Shown here piece by piece: positions 15,687 through 23,957 of a stretch of 64,000 nt of DNA (position 1 is the first letter of the stretch; each line of letters starts with the position of its first letter). The stretch covers positions 62,001 to 126,000 of the forward strand of contig JAOPKE010000009.1 of the NCBI GenBank assembly GCA_025517465.1, given 5' to 3'. Source of the DNA: Halobacteria archaeon HArc-gm2. GTDB lineage: Archaea > Halobacteriota > Halobacteria > Halobacteriales > Haloarculaceae. The position numbers and the translations under genes are program-made. The notes under the pieces were generated by a model. It was not told the origin of the DNA, searched no databases, and worked only from the letters and a program-made list of their open reading frames with translations.

Positions 15687-16286
15687 TTATTGGCTAAAAT
15701 CGGAGAGGGTGCTTTGATTCGGCTCTGAAGTTGACCATTGTTCTACGAGATACATCAGTCCACTACCGAACCCCGAAAAGATGGACCATAAGCCAGATAA
15801 TATGGTAATAACTTGGGCAGCTGTTGCAAGTTCGACTACTGAATCACGCTCTTCACTACCAGTTGTGCCGTTATTTTGGGCACTTGCATCATCAACTGAC
15901 GCCGTTCCAGTATCTGGGTTTGTCGTCTGAGCTTCTGTTAGCGTTTCCGTCGAGATCCCTGTTGGTTCAGTGAGAGACTCTGTCGCAGTTTCTGCCTCGT
16001 TCGTGGCTTCAAGAGGAGTCTCAGTCTCTTTTGTTGGAGTTGCTAGTGTAGTCTCATTTAGTACCGGAGAATCAGTAACACGTGTCCCATAATTGATCTC
16101 AGTCGCTGTTCTCGTTGGCTCAGCCGAGCCAGGAGAGGCGACGGGTGGTTGCTCCGCTCCCGGATCCTGAGTTACAACCAGTGCAGACGTGATAGAGGCA
16201 AAAATAATTGCAAAAAGGCCAAAGAGCATCGCGCTCGCTGCCCAAATTCTCCAATTGAGGTAGCGAGGAATTTCATCACGGGCCAT
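15687..16286 (-). CDS. orphan membrane protein with Thr/Glu-rich linker, atypical base composition
   Basis: A 199-residue protein in a clearly AT-richer patch (about 15.6-16.4 kb). It has a first hydrophobic segment at about 12-38, then about 110 residues rich in Thr, Glu, Ser and Ala with no predicted fold (ATPTKETETPLEATNEAETA), and a second hydrophobic stretch at about 150-180, followed by a polar tail. Codons such as ACA, AGT and ATA are used much more than in neighbouring genes. No family is recognised. The layout suggests an envelope-associated protein with an extracellular low-complexity spacer. Base composition suggests acquisition by transfer. Confidence 0.6.
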   Translation of the reverse strand: MARDEIPRYLNWRIWAASAMLFGLFAIIFASITSALVVTQDPGAEQPPVASPGSAEPTRTATEINYGTRVTDSPVLNETTLATPTKETETPLEATNEAETATESLTEPTGISTETLTEAQTTNPDTGTASVDDASAQNNGTTGSEERDSVVELATAAQVITILSGLWSIFSGFGSGLMYLVEQWSTSEPNQSTLSDFSQ

Positions 16287-16391
16287 GCGATCCGTTCACA
16301 AATTGGAGTACTCAACCCCTGTTGTTAGATATTGTCATGCAACAGACTCTTGGTGGCGATCACTTAGGAACGGAAGTCTACTCAACCACTC

Positions 16392-16769
16392 TCAAACCGT
16401 CGCAATCGCCTCTATCTCGACGCCGACGCCCTTCGGGAGTTCGTCGACGCCGACGGCGCTGCGGGCCGGCGGCTCGTCGTCGAAGAAGGACTGGTAGGTG
16501 TCGTTCATCGCGTCGAAGTCGTCGATGTCGTCGAGGAAGACGGTCACCTTGAGCACGTCGGCCATGCCGGCACCGGCTTCCTCGAGGACGGCCTGGACGT
16601 TCTCCAGGGCCTGCTCGGTCTGGACGTCGACGGCGGCGTCGTCGAGCAGGTCGCCTTCGGGGGTGAGGGGGATCTGGCCGGCGGTGAACACGAGGTCGTC
16701 GGTGGCGGTCGCCTGGCTGTACGCCCCCACCGCGGCGGGGGCCGCGTCGGTGCTGACGATGCGTTTCAT
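16392..16769 (-). CDS. ridA: RidA family protein (enamine/imine deaminase)
   Basis: A 125-residue member of the YjgF/YER057c/UK114 family. RidA proteins hydrolyse reactive 2-aminoacrylate and related enamines made by PLP enzymes such as threonine/serine dehydratase. Conserved elements are GAYSQA (15-20), FTAGQIPL, DVLKVTVFLDDIDDF, and Arg103 with Glu120 in PARSAVGVDELPKGVGVEIEAIA, the residues that bind and process the imine. It sits 72 bases downstream of the threonine ammonia-lyase gene on the same strand, which supports exactly that role. Confidence 0.93.
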   Translation of the reverse strand: MKRIVSTDAAPAAVGAYSQATATDDLVFTAGQIPLTPEGDLLDDAAVDVQTEQALENVQAVLEEAGAGMADVLKVTVFLDDIDDFDAMNDTYQSFFDDEPPARSAVGVDELPKGVGVEIEAIATV

Positions 16770-16841
16770 ACCCGAAGGGGCGGCGGGGACGGCCTTGAAA
16801 CCAGCGGGCCGTCGCCCCAGGCGACGACAGACTACACGCCG

Positions 16842-18053
16842 TCAGACCAGGATCTCGACTTCGTAGCCGGCGTCCTCGAGGCCGTCGATGATCGCCGCGA
16901 CGTGGTCGTGGCCGCGGGTCTCCAGGTCGAGTTCCACCTCGGCGTCGTTCATCGCGATGTCCCGGGAGGTGCGGTCGTGCTCGATGGCGTAGATGTTGGC
17001 GTCGTGTTCGGAGAGCACCTCGACGAGGCGTTCGAGGGCGCCTGGGCGGTCCTTGAGCACGGTCCGGAGTTTGAGGTACCGACCGGTCTCGACGAGGCCG
17101 CGCATGATGACGTTCGTCAGGACGTTCAGGTCGATGTTGCCCCCGCAGAGCGCCGGTACGATGGTCTCGTCGTCGGCGTAGTCGAAGCGCTCTTCGAGGA
17201 CGGCGGCCAGCGAGACGGCGCCCGCGCCCTCAGTCAGCGTCTTTCCCCGTTCGAGCAGCGTCGTCAGCGCGACGGCGATCTCCGAGTCGGAGACGGTGAC
17301 GACCTCGTCGACGCGCTCCTGGATCACCTCAAACGTACGCTCGCCGACCTTCCGCGTCGCGATGCCGTCGGCGATGGTCTCGACGGACTCGCGGGCGACG
17401 ACCTCGCCCTTCTGGAGCGAGTCGGCGACGCTGGCGGCGCCCTCGGCCTGGACGCCCACGACGCGGACGTCGTCGACCTTGCCCTTCAGCGCCGTCGCGA
17501 TGCCGCTGATCAGCCCGCCACCGCCGATTGGGACGACGACGGTGTCGACGCTCGGCAGGTCCTCGGCGATCTCCAGGCCGATGGTCCCCTGACCGGCCAT
17601 CACCTGCCAGTCGTCGAAAGCGTGGACGTAGGTCCGGCCCTCCTCGCGCTCTATCTCGTGGGCGCGCTCGGCCGCTTCGTCGTAGTCGCGGCCGTACAGC
17701 ACGACCTCGCCGCCGTAGTTGCGCGTGGCCCGGACCTTGGAGATGGGCGCGTGCTCGGGCATGACGATGGTCGAGTCGACGCCGATTCGCGTCGCCGCCA
17801 GCGCGACGCCCTGGGCGTGGTTGCCCGCGCTCGCCGTGACGACGCCGGCGTCCTGCTCGGCTTCGGAGAGCGTCGCGATGCGGTTGGTCGCCCCCCGGAT
17901 CTTGAACGACCCCGTCCGCTGGAACAGTTCGAGCTTGAGGTGGACGTCGGCGCCGGTCATCGCCGAGAAGGTGTGCGAGTAGTCCAGCGGCGTGTGCCGG
18001 GCCGTCGCGGAAACGCGGTCCTGGGCCGCCAGCACGTCCTCGAAAGTCAGCAT
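16842..18053 (-). CDS. ilvA: threonine ammonia-lyase (threonine dehydratase) with ACT domain
   Basis: A 403-residue PLP enzyme converting threonine to 2-oxobutanoate and ammonia, the entry to isoleucine synthesis or threonine catabolism. The PLP lysine is Lys51 in SFKIRGA; the phosphate-binding loop is VVPIGGGGLISG; TASAGNHAQG is the substrate loop. The last 70-80 residues (LKLRTVLKDRPGALERLVEVLSEHDANIYAIEHDRT) form one ACT domain, as in catabolic-type or archaeal enzymes, so allosteric control by an amino acid is likely. The start at 18053 (MLTFEDVLAAQDRV) matches the family's N-terminus. Confidence 0.93.
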   Translation of the reverse strand: MLTFEDVLAAQDRVSATARHTPLDYSHTFSAMTGADVHLKLELFQRTGSFKIRGATNRIATLSEAEQDAGVVTASAGNHAQGVALAATRIGVDSTIVMPEHAPISKVRATRNYGGEVVLYGRDYDEAAERAHEIEREEGRTYVHAFDDWQVMAGQGTIGLEIAEDLPSVDTVVVPIGGGGLISGIATALKGKVDDVRVVGVQAEGAASVADSLQKGEVVARESVETIADGIATRKVGERTFEVIQERVDEVVTVSDSEIAVALTTLLERGKTLTEGAGAVSLAAVLEERFDYADDETIVPALCGGNIDLNVLTNVIMRGLVETGRYLKLRTVLKDRPGALERLVEVLSEHDANIYAIEHDRTSRDIAMNDAEVELDLETRGHDHVAAIIDGLEDAGYEVEILV

Positions 18054-18429
18054 TGCCCGAGCGTTGGACCTGCGGCTACGTAACGATCCGGTGTTCGTGG
18101 TCGTGCGAGTGTAATGTGGAGCGTTCAGGTTGCTAACTGCATTGCTACAGCGGTCTATACACTCGACATCCCACAGCCACCGCTCACGAGTGTTACTTCG
18201 AGGGGGGAACGAATAGATTGTGTGACTGCAGCCGAAGCGATGGGTGGATGGGTCATAAAGGCCACCCGTGCGGAGTGAAAGTGAAAGTGCCGGACGGAGC
18301 GGCCACAACACGGCCGTGCGACGAACGTCAGACGCCCGTCGTCGGCACGGATCGCCTGGAATAAATCGCCAGGCAGCCCCCACCATTTCGTATGGAGATC
18401 GAGTGACGATAGCGCGTTGCGAACGGTTC
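18054..18429. other. gene-free interval of about 376 bases
   Basis: I find no convincing gene here. It contains a G-tract motif, ACTTCGAGGGGGGAACG, at 18195-18211, resembling one before the winged-helix gene at 51741. It also has a GTG-initiated frame of 18 codons at 18222-18278 that I do not trust. Inverted repeats such as GGCGAT...ATCGCC occur near 18351-18373. The upstream region of ilvA shows only a weak TATA-like sequence. Confidence 0.4.
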
Positions 18430-18813
18430 TCACGGCGAGGAGCGAACGAGGACGTCCTCGTCCACGGCGTAGGCCGCCACGCGCTCGCGAAGCGGCCCGT
18501 CGCCCGGCCACGACGCGGGCGCGTCCAGTAGCTCTGGGTCGCCTACGTACGTCTGAACGGTTCCGCCGCTGGCGTGGGGGAACGGGACGCGGACGTACAG
18601 GCCACGGTCGACGCCCTCGTAGCTATCGAGGACGGCGACGTCGTCGGTGACGAGGACCCGCCCATCGACTGCGCCACCGGGTGCGAGCGTCGGGTACTCG
18701 CCCTCGACGCGGTGAAGGCCGTCGAGCGTGGCGTGGCCGTCGTACGCGAACTCGTCGAGGACGCTGCTGGCGATGTCAGGTTCACAGAGCGTGCCGTAGA
18801 CGAAGACGTGCAT
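18430..18813 (-). CDS. gamma-glutamylcyclotransferase-fold protein
   Basis: A 127-residue protein of the AIG2/GGCT fold. It begins MHVFVYGTLCEPDI, where YGTL is the fold's hallmark loop; further elements are EGEYPTLAPGGAVDGRVL and LDSYEGVDRGLYVRVPF, as in AIG2-like proteins. Relatives release 5-oxoproline from gamma-glutamyl compounds or gamma-glutamylamines. Haloarchaea use gamma-glutamylcysteine as thiol, so that is a possible substrate, but this is inference. It follows citrate synthase by 35 bases on the same strand. Confidence 0.85.
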   Translation of the reverse strand: MHVFVYGTLCEPDIASSVLDEFAYDGHATLDGLHRVEGEYPTLAPGGAVDGRVLVTDDVAVLDSYEGVDRGLYVRVPFPHASGGTVQTYVGDPELLDAPASWPGDGPLRERVAAYAVDEDVLVRSSP

Positions 18814-18848
18814 GGATCGACGGTCGGATCGAAAAGGTCGACGAACGA

Positions 18849-19988
18849 CTACCGCTCTTCGACGGGGACGAACTCCTGGTCCTCCGGGCCGGTGTAGCGG
18901 GCCCGCGGGCGGATCAGGCGATTGTCGTCGATGTACTGGAAGACGTGGGCGATCCAGCCGCCGACGCGGGACATGGCGAAGATGGGGGTGTAGATGTCGA
19001 TGGGGATGCCCATCTGGTAGTACGTCGACGCCGAGTAGAAATCGACGTTGGGGGCCAGGCCCTTCTCCTCGGCCATGTAGTCCTCGATAGTGGTGGACAT
19101 CTCGTACCATTTGATCGACCCGGCGGCTTCGCCCAGGTCCTTGGATTTCTCGCCGAGGATCTTCGCACGGGGGTCCTTGACGTCGTAGACGCGGTGGCCG
19201 AAGCCGGAGACCCGGCGGCCCTCGTCGAGAGCGCCCTTGACCCACTCCAGGGGGTCCTGCTCGGCGTCGTCGACCTCCTTGAGCATCTCCATGACGTCCT
19301 GGTTGGCGCCGCCGTGGAGCGGGCCCTTGAGGGTGCCGATGGCGGAGGTGACGGAGCTATGCAGGTCCGAGAGCGTCGAAGCCGTCACGATGGCGGAGAA
19401 CGTCGACGCGTTGAGGCCGTGGTCCGCGTGGAGCACCAGCGCCATGTCGAACGTCTCCGCGAGGACGTCGTCGGGTTCCTCGCCGTTGAGCATGTAGAGG
19501 AAGTTCGCGGCGTGAGAGAGGTCTTCCCGGGGCTGGACGGGGTCGTCCCCCTGGCGGATCCGTGCGAACGCCGCGAGGATAGTCGGAATCTTGGCGGTGA
19601 TGCGACGGGCCTTGCGGAGGTTGGCCTCGTCGTCGGTCGGGTCCGCGTCGCCGTCGTCGGGGTCGAACGCCGACAGCGTCGACACCCCGGTCCGCAGCGC
19701 CGCCATCGGATTCTCGTCGGCCTCGGCGAGCGCACGGACCACTTCGATAACCGCGTCGTCGACCGCCCGTTCGGCCACCATCGAGTCGGTGAACTCCGCG
19801 AGTTCGCCCTCGTCCGGGAGGTGGCCGTACCAGAGGAGGTAGAGCACCTCCTCGTAGCTCGCACCCTTCGCCAGGTCCTCGATCGTGTACCCGCGATAGA
19901 CGAGCTTGCCAACCTCGCCATCGATGTCGCTCAGATCCGACTCGGCGACGAGGACACCCTCGAGCCCTTTCTTGAGGTCGTCTGACAT
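18849..19988 (-). CDS. gltA: citrate synthase
   Basis: A 379-residue enzyme joining oxaloacetate and acetyl-CoA to form citrate and CoA, the first step of the citric acid cycle. The catalytic triad regions are visible: GPLHGGANQ (first histidine), GFGHRVYDVKDPRAKIL (second histidine and CoA/oxaloacetate contacts) and PNVDFYSAS (aspartate). The N-terminus VLVAESDLSDIDGEVGKLVYRGY is typical of archaeal and Gram-positive type I short enzymes. I choose MSDDLKKG at 19988; five codons upstream is another in-frame ATG. Methylcitrate synthases are close relatives, so a side role there cannot be excluded. Confidence 0.92.
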   Translation of the reverse strand: MSDDLKKGLEGVLVAESDLSDIDGEVGKLVYRGYTIEDLAKGASYEEVLYLLWYGHLPDEGELAEFTDSMVAERAVDDAVIEVVRALAEADENPMAALRTGVSTLSAFDPDDGDADPTDDEANLRKARRITAKIPTILAAFARIRQGDDPVQPREDLSHAANFLYMLNGEEPDDVLAETFDMALVLHADHGLNASTFSAIVTASTLSDLHSSVTSAIGTLKGPLHGGANQDVMEMLKEVDDAEQDPLEWVKGALDEGRRVSGFGHRVYDVKDPRAKILGEKSKDLGEAAGSIKWYEMSTTIEDYMAEEKGLAPNVDFYSASTYYQMGIPIDIYTPIFAMSRVGGWIAHVFQYIDDNRLIRPRARYTGPEDQEFVPVEER

Positions 19989-20206
19989 ACGGTAAGCGTT
20001 CACTACGTGCCGGGAAAAGCATTATCTTTCGAAGACCGACACGAGCGGACTGACCGCCCCATTTTGTGGATATTCGTTCAATAATCTGGAAAACAGTGGG
20101 CGAGGATCGTCGGAATCGGCGGTCAACGAAAGCATCTTTCGGATCTGTCGATACCGCATGAATGGTGACAACACGGCGCACGAGTTCGGTCGCGTCTCCA
20201 CCACTA

Positions 20207-20749
20207 TCAGTCGCGCCACTCCGTCCGTAGTAGCCCGTACTGGACCATGTCCCGGTGCTCGCCGTTCACGAACATGAACTTCCGACGGCGACCCTCCTCG
20301 GTGAATCCCAGGGACTCTAGCAGGCCACGGGAGGCGTCGTTGAACGCGAACGCGCCCGCCCCGACGGCCGGCGTGTCGTAGGTCCGGAACGTGTAGTCGA
20401 CGGCGAGGGCGACGGCCTCGCTCCCGTATCCTTCGCCGTGGACCGCTGGGACGAGCCAGTAGCCCAGTTCGGGACGCTTCCAGTCGGCGTCCTCCACGGA
20501 GACGACGCCGATGCGGTCCACGTCTTCGGCGTCGACCCGCCCCGATCCGGCGTCGTCGTCGAGACAGACGAGGAACCGATCGTCGTCTCCTTCCTCGAAC
20601 GCCGTCTCGATCTGTTTGCTGGTCCTGACCGGGGTTCCGAGCGGATAGCGTAGTTCGGGCTCGTTGCCCCGCTGGAGGAACGGCACGTCCTCGCTCTCGA
20701 CCGTCCGGAGCGTGACGCGCTCGCCGCTCGCGACGCGTGCGCCTGGCAT
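20207..20749 (-). CDS. GNAT family N-acetyltransferase (RimJ/RimL-like)
   Basis: A 180-residue protein with the GNAT fold of the RimJ/RimL branch. It starts VTLRTVESEDVPFLQRGNEPELRY, and has the acetyl-CoA loop VPAVHGEGYGSEAVALAVDYTF and the closing NDASRGLLESLGFTEEGRRRKFMFVNGEHRDMVQYGLL, which matches the branch's NxxSxxLxxxxGF motif. Such enzymes acetylate protein N-termini, antibiotics or small amines; the substrate is unknown. About 218 bases separate its stop from the citrate synthase start, with nothing recognised between. Confidence 0.88.
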   Translation of the reverse strand: MPGARVASGERVTLRTVESEDVPFLQRGNEPELRYPLGTPVRTSKQIETAFEEGDDDRFLVCLDDDAGSGRVDAEDVDRIGVVSVEDADWKRPELGYWLVPAVHGEGYGSEAVALAVDYTFRTYDTPAVGAGAFAFNDASRGLLESLGFTEEGRRRKFMFVNGEHRDMVQYGLLRTEWRD

Positions 20750-20855
20750 GGCTGGACGGTCACGAACGGCCGGTAAATGTCTTCTGCGTCGGCCGGGCTC
20801 GACCAGCGGTGGCGCAACGACCGGTTTTTTGCCCGGCGGTCACGGAGAGTAACGT

Positions 20856-22076
20856 ATGCCCGGCGACGAGGTGGCCTACGAGCCGGTCAGCGTCAAGGCG
20901 ATGCTGGCCGAGATGAAAGACACCGCCGAGCTGCTGATCGACCTGTCGTACTCCGCCGTCCTGCTGGGCAGCGACGAGGTGGCCGCCGAGGTGCTGGAAC
21001 TGGAAGAGCAGATGGACGTCCTCCAGCTACGGGCCCGGATGAGCCTGCTGATGGCCGCCCGGACCACAGAGGACGCCGAGGCGCTGGCGCCGGTGCTGGG
21101 GATGGTCGGCGCCGCCGAGAAGATCTCCGACGCCGCCGGCGACATCGCCAAAGTAGTACTCGAGGACATCGGCCTCCCCGACGCGATGCGGGCGGCCCTG
21201 CCCGAGGCCGTCGAGACGCTCGTTCGAGCGACGATCGCCGCCGAGTCGCCGTTCGCCGGCGAGACGCTGGCGGCCATCAACCTGGAGACCGAGACGGGCG
21301 TCCGCGCTATCGCCGTCCGTCGGCAGGGCGACTGGCTGCTCAACCCCGACGCCGACACCGCGCTCCGGGCCGGTGACGTCGTCCTCTTCCGCGGTCCCGA
21401 GGAGGGGATCCTTGAGGTGTACCGGGACGCCACTGGCGGGAAGACGTACGAACCCCCGGAGCCGCCCGAGGGCGAACTCGGCGACCTGGAGCGAGCCGTC
21501 GACTCCATCGTCCTGATGAAGGACATGGGCGAACTCGCCGTCGACCTGGCCTACGGCGCCGTCCTCTTCGACAGCCAGGACGTCGCCGAGGAGGTCGTCG
21601 AACTCGAAGCCGAAGTGGACGCCCTCCAGTCCCGCTTCGAGGCCTGGACGCTCCAGGCCGCCGGCCGCGTCGAGGATCCGGTGAGCCTCCGGGGGCTGGT
21701 CCACCTCGCCCGCTCGACGGAGGTCATCTCCGACGCCGCCCTGGAGATCAGCGAGGGCGTCCTGCGCGGGCTCTCGACCCACCCCGTCGTCGCCGAGGCG
21801 GTCAAGGAATCGGACGAGATAATCGTCCGCGTCGCGGTGGAGTCGGGCAGCGCCTTCGACGGCACCACCATCGGCGCCGAGCAGGTGAAGACCGAGACCG
21901 GGATGCGCGTCATCGCGATTCGTCGAGCTGCCGGGAGCGAGCGCGCCACCCGCGAGGGGAGCGACTGGGTGGTCTCCCCCAGCGCGGAGACGACCCTCGG
22001 CAGCGGCGACGTCCTGATCGCCAAGGGGACGCGCTCGGGTGCCGAGCGATTCACCGCGCTGGCGACGGCCGACTAA
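20856..22076 (+). CDS. duplicated PhoU-like / RCK_C (TrkA-C) protein
   Basis: A 406-residue cytosolic protein made of two repeats of the same pair: a helical PhoU-like half (about 8-120 and 210-300) followed by an RCK_C ligand-binding domain (about 125-195 and 310-400). The repeats align visibly: VKAMLAEMKDTAELLIDLSYSAVLLGSDEVAAEV against IVLMKDMGELAVDLAYGAVLFDSQDVAEEV, and SPFAGETLAAINLETETGVRAIAVRR against SAFDGTTIGAEQVKTETGMRVIAIRR. RCK_C domains bind nucleotides or ions and gate potassium or other transporters. No channel gene is adjacent, so the partner is unknown. Confidence 0.85.
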   Translation: MPGDEVAYEPVSVKAMLAEMKDTAELLIDLSYSAVLLGSDEVAAEVLELEEQMDVLQLRARMSLLMAARTTEDAEALAPVLGMVGAAEKISDAAGDIAKVVLEDIGLPDAMRAALPEAVETLVRATIAAESPFAGETLAAINLETETGVRAIAVRRQGDWLLNPDADTALRAGDVVLFRGPEEGILEVYRDATGGKTYEPPEPPEGELGDLERAVDSIVLMKDMGELAVDLAYGAVLFDSQDVAEEVVELEAEVDALQSRFEAWTLQAAGRVEDPVSLRGLVHLARSTEVISDAALEISEGVLRGLSTHPVVAEAVKESDEIIVRVAVESGSAFDGTTIGAEQVKTETGMRVIAIRRAAGSERATREGSDWVVSPSAETTLGSGDVLIAKGTRSGAERFTALATAD

Positions 22077-22270
22077 TAGACGGTCTGGGCGCGTCGCTCT
22101 AGGGTATTCTCGATCTGTTTCGTGTAACGAGCGATATCGGTGGACGATGTGGTACGGCGAGTCGCGACGTGTTTCTGGACTGTCGGGACATTCGTGGAAG
22201 GCCCAGAGGTGGATACAGCAAACGGACTAGAATATCTGTGGCGACGAACCCGTGCTGAAAACGAGCAACG

Positions 22271-22636
22271 CTATCCATTCGAGCGCTCTTTCGAGCGCTC
22301 GTCGACAGTTGCTCGCTCTTCGCGCTCCGTATCGATCAGTCGGTCCAATCGCCGCTCGAACTCTTCGTCTGAGATTTCACCGGCGGCGTACCGGTCTTTG
22401 AGCGTTTCGAGTGGATTGGGCTGAGTCGGTTCTGCACTGTCTCGTAGCCGCCACCACCGGAGGCCCAGCCACCCGCCATAGACTCCGAGTATGAGTGCCG
22501 TCACCGCGACCGCTACCGCCCCCGACACAATGCCAGCAATCGCCAACGGAACCACGACCAGAATGATATCCGCCCCAAACACCAAAAAGAGACCGAGGAA
22601 CTCCCCGGTTACGAGTCGCTCTCCTTCCTGTGTCAT
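22271..22636 (-). CDS. membrane protein with C-terminal SHOCT domain
   Basis: A 121-residue protein. Two hydrophobic spans lie at about 12-35 and 38-60, followed by a Trp/Arg-rich boundary (WLGLRWWRLRD). Residues 74-101 (PLETLKDRYAAGEISDEEFERRLDRLID) form a SHOCT motif, a short helical hairpin common at the ends of prokaryotic membrane proteins and thought to mediate oligomerisation. The C-terminus is charged. No adjacent gene suggests a specific job. Upstream, 22637-22907 holds no gene I can support. Confidence 0.8.
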   Translation of the reverse strand: MTQEGERLVTGEFLGLFLVFGADIILVVVPLAIAGIVSGAVAVAVTALILGVYGGWLGLRWWRLRDSAEPTQPNPLETLKDRYAAGEISDEEFERRLDRLIDTEREERATVDERSKERSNG

Positions 22637-22907
22637 AGCGTTGTCTTGTTACGCCGTCGTTGTGAGACTTTCTCTTGTCGGATGCCACCGAAGGTTATCC
22701 TGGAGATGCGAACAGACGACTACCGGCGACATCTGACCCGAGGCTATCCTACTGGTAGATTTCGTCGCACGCTGAACACAGACGTTCCATCATTGTACGG
22801 CGATTAGAATACTTACCCAATCTGTCGGGCCTTCCGATGGTCAATACCCATCCACACTGATCAGCAGCGTCACGTGAAGGTGATTGAACCCAGCCGGCCC
22901 AGACCAC

Positions 22908-23165
22908 CTACGTCTCACGGGCCAGCCTGATAGCCGAAAACAGCGTGAACACGGCCGTCGTCAGGCCACCCAGGGAGACGGCGAGGACGAACCCCAGGGC
23001 GACGTAGAGCACCGACGGACGCGTGGTCCCGGGAACGACGACGAAGAAACCGAACACTGCCAGCGTGACGACCAGGGAGACGGCGAACCCCCACTTCGCG
23101 TTGCGCCTGACGTTCAGCGCGCGGACGAACGCCGCCCGCCCTGACGGTTCGGTGCGTTCTGACAC
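22908..23165 (-). CDS. small two-span membrane protein with leaderless GTG start
   Basis: An 85-residue protein (MSERTEPSGRAAFVRALNVRRNAKWGF...) with two hydrophobic spans at about 27-47 and 53-78, and a short basic end. The GTG at 23165 is supported by the TATA box CCCTTTATCG (complement of 23186-23195) 25 bases upstream, so the transcript should begin at the GTG itself; an ATG at 23228 would lie upstream of that box. I recall similar small haloarchaeal membrane proteins of unknown function with this NVRRNAKWG pattern. Confidence 0.7.
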   Translation of the reverse strand: MSERTEPSGRAAFVRALNVRRNAKWGFAVSLVVTLAVFGFFVVVPGTTRPSVLYVALGFVLAVSLGGLTTAVFTLFSAIRLARET

Positions 23166-23185
23166 GTCCGCGGGTTGGGCGGGGG

Positions 23186-23195
23186 CGATAAAGGG
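23186..23195 (-). promoter_or_regulatory. TATA box fixing the GTG start at 23165
   Basis: CCCTTTATCG on the minus strand ends 20 bases before the GTG, which puts the transcript start on or next to that codon. Confidence 0.6.
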
Positions 23196-23250
23196 CGCGT
23201 CGGTTCGGAGCGGCGACGTGTTTTTCAACTAACCGGTCGTCTTCGGAGGT

Positions 23251-23295
23251 ATGGGCCACGGTACCATGACGCTCGCCGCGGCGGTGGTCGGATGA
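23251..23295 (+). other. possible 14-residue leader ORF (MGHGTMTLAAAVVG)
   Basis: An ATG at 23251 opens a 14-codon frame that ends in TGA overlapping the ATG of the next gene (ATGA at 23292-23295). GGAGGT directly precedes the ATG. The coupling geometry is that of adjacent translated genes, but I cannot tell whether the peptide is made. Confidence 0.35.
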
Positions 23296-23957
23296 GCGCC
23301 GCCGGCGATTCCGACGACGCCGAAGAGCCGGAAGATGCCGAGGACGCCGCCGGCGCCGCGAACGCCGAGGACGAGGACGAACTCGACGTCCCCAACTGGG
23401 ACGACGAGTACCTCGACCGGGTGGGCGACAGGTTGCGCCACAGCTACGACCTGGCGAAGGACCACCAGGTCGACGTCGGCGGGAGCGTCGCGGGCGGACG
23501 GTTCGACCTCTACGGACGCCTGGCGATCACGTCCCAGCGACACTTCATCCACCCGAACCTCACGTACGGCCACCACGAGCAGACCGAGCACCTCTACGCG
23601 CGGCGGGCCGAGTCGGTGACGGTCGCCGACCTGGAGGCCCTCGTCGAACTGGGCCACGATATGGCCGACGAGCGCGTGGCGGCCAGCGAGGAGCACTTCA
23701 GCACCGACTTCACGTTCGCGCTGATCGTTCCGGAAATTCCGGAGAAAGTTCGCTCGTTCGTCGACGGCTTCAGCGACCGGACGCTCCTGAGATACGGCTA
23801 TCACGGCCACTACGAGGTGAACCTGGTCGTCGTCGCGCCGGAACGGGAGGACGTGGTCGCGAGCGAGTCGACCGACGTCGCCCGCGCGTTCGCGCTGTGG
23901 GAGTCGGGCGACGAGGGAGAGTCGTCGTCGGGACTCCTCTCGCGGCTACTCCCTTAG
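23292..23957 (+). CDS. haloarchaeal protein of unknown function
   Basis: A 221-residue soluble acidic protein. The first 30 residues are an Asp/Glu/Ala-rich, probably disordered tail. The rest looks like one compact alpha/beta domain: EYLDRVGDRLRHSYDLAKDH, GRFDLYGRLAITSQRHFIHPNLTYGHHEQTEHLYARR, AVVELGH-like helix and a beta-rich end (GHYEVNLVVVAPERED). The His-rich segment around 110-125 could bind a metal, but no defined motif is present. I know of no functional assignment. The stop overlaps the convergent cstA stop by four bases. Confidence 0.65.
   Translation: MSAAGDSDDAEEPEDAEDAAGAANAEDEDELDVPNWDDEYLDRVGDRLRHSYDLAKDHQVDVGGSVAGGRFDLYGRLAITSQRHFIHPNLTYGHHEQTEHLYARRAESVTVADLEALVELGHDMADERVAASEEHFSTDFTFALIVPEIPEKVRSFVDGFSDRTLLRYGYHGHYEVNLVVVAPEREDVVASESTDVARAFALWESGDEGESSSGLLSRLLP

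Noticed and set aside
16200-16391. Integration site of a provirus next to tRNA-Ser
   Set aside because: No integrase, no duplicated tRNA end and no phage-like genes are visible; only the base composition points that way.
18155-18511. A 118-codon minus-strand frame in the 18.1-18.4 kb gap
   Set aside because: It is arginine-rich, overlaps the real cyclotransferase-fold gene and shows no domain.
20022-20219. A 65-codon minus-strand frame between citrate synthase and the acetyltransferase
   Set aside because: The composition is basic and Ser/Arg/Pro-rich, unlike haloarchaeal proteins, and it overlaps the end of the acetyltransferase gene.
22749-22793. A 14-codon minus-strand frame, MMERLCSACDEIYQ
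   Set aside because: The CxxC is suggestive of a zinc micropeptide, but there is only one pair of cysteines, no clear promoter at the right distance, and no room for a second knuckle. Possibly a decayed small zinc protein.
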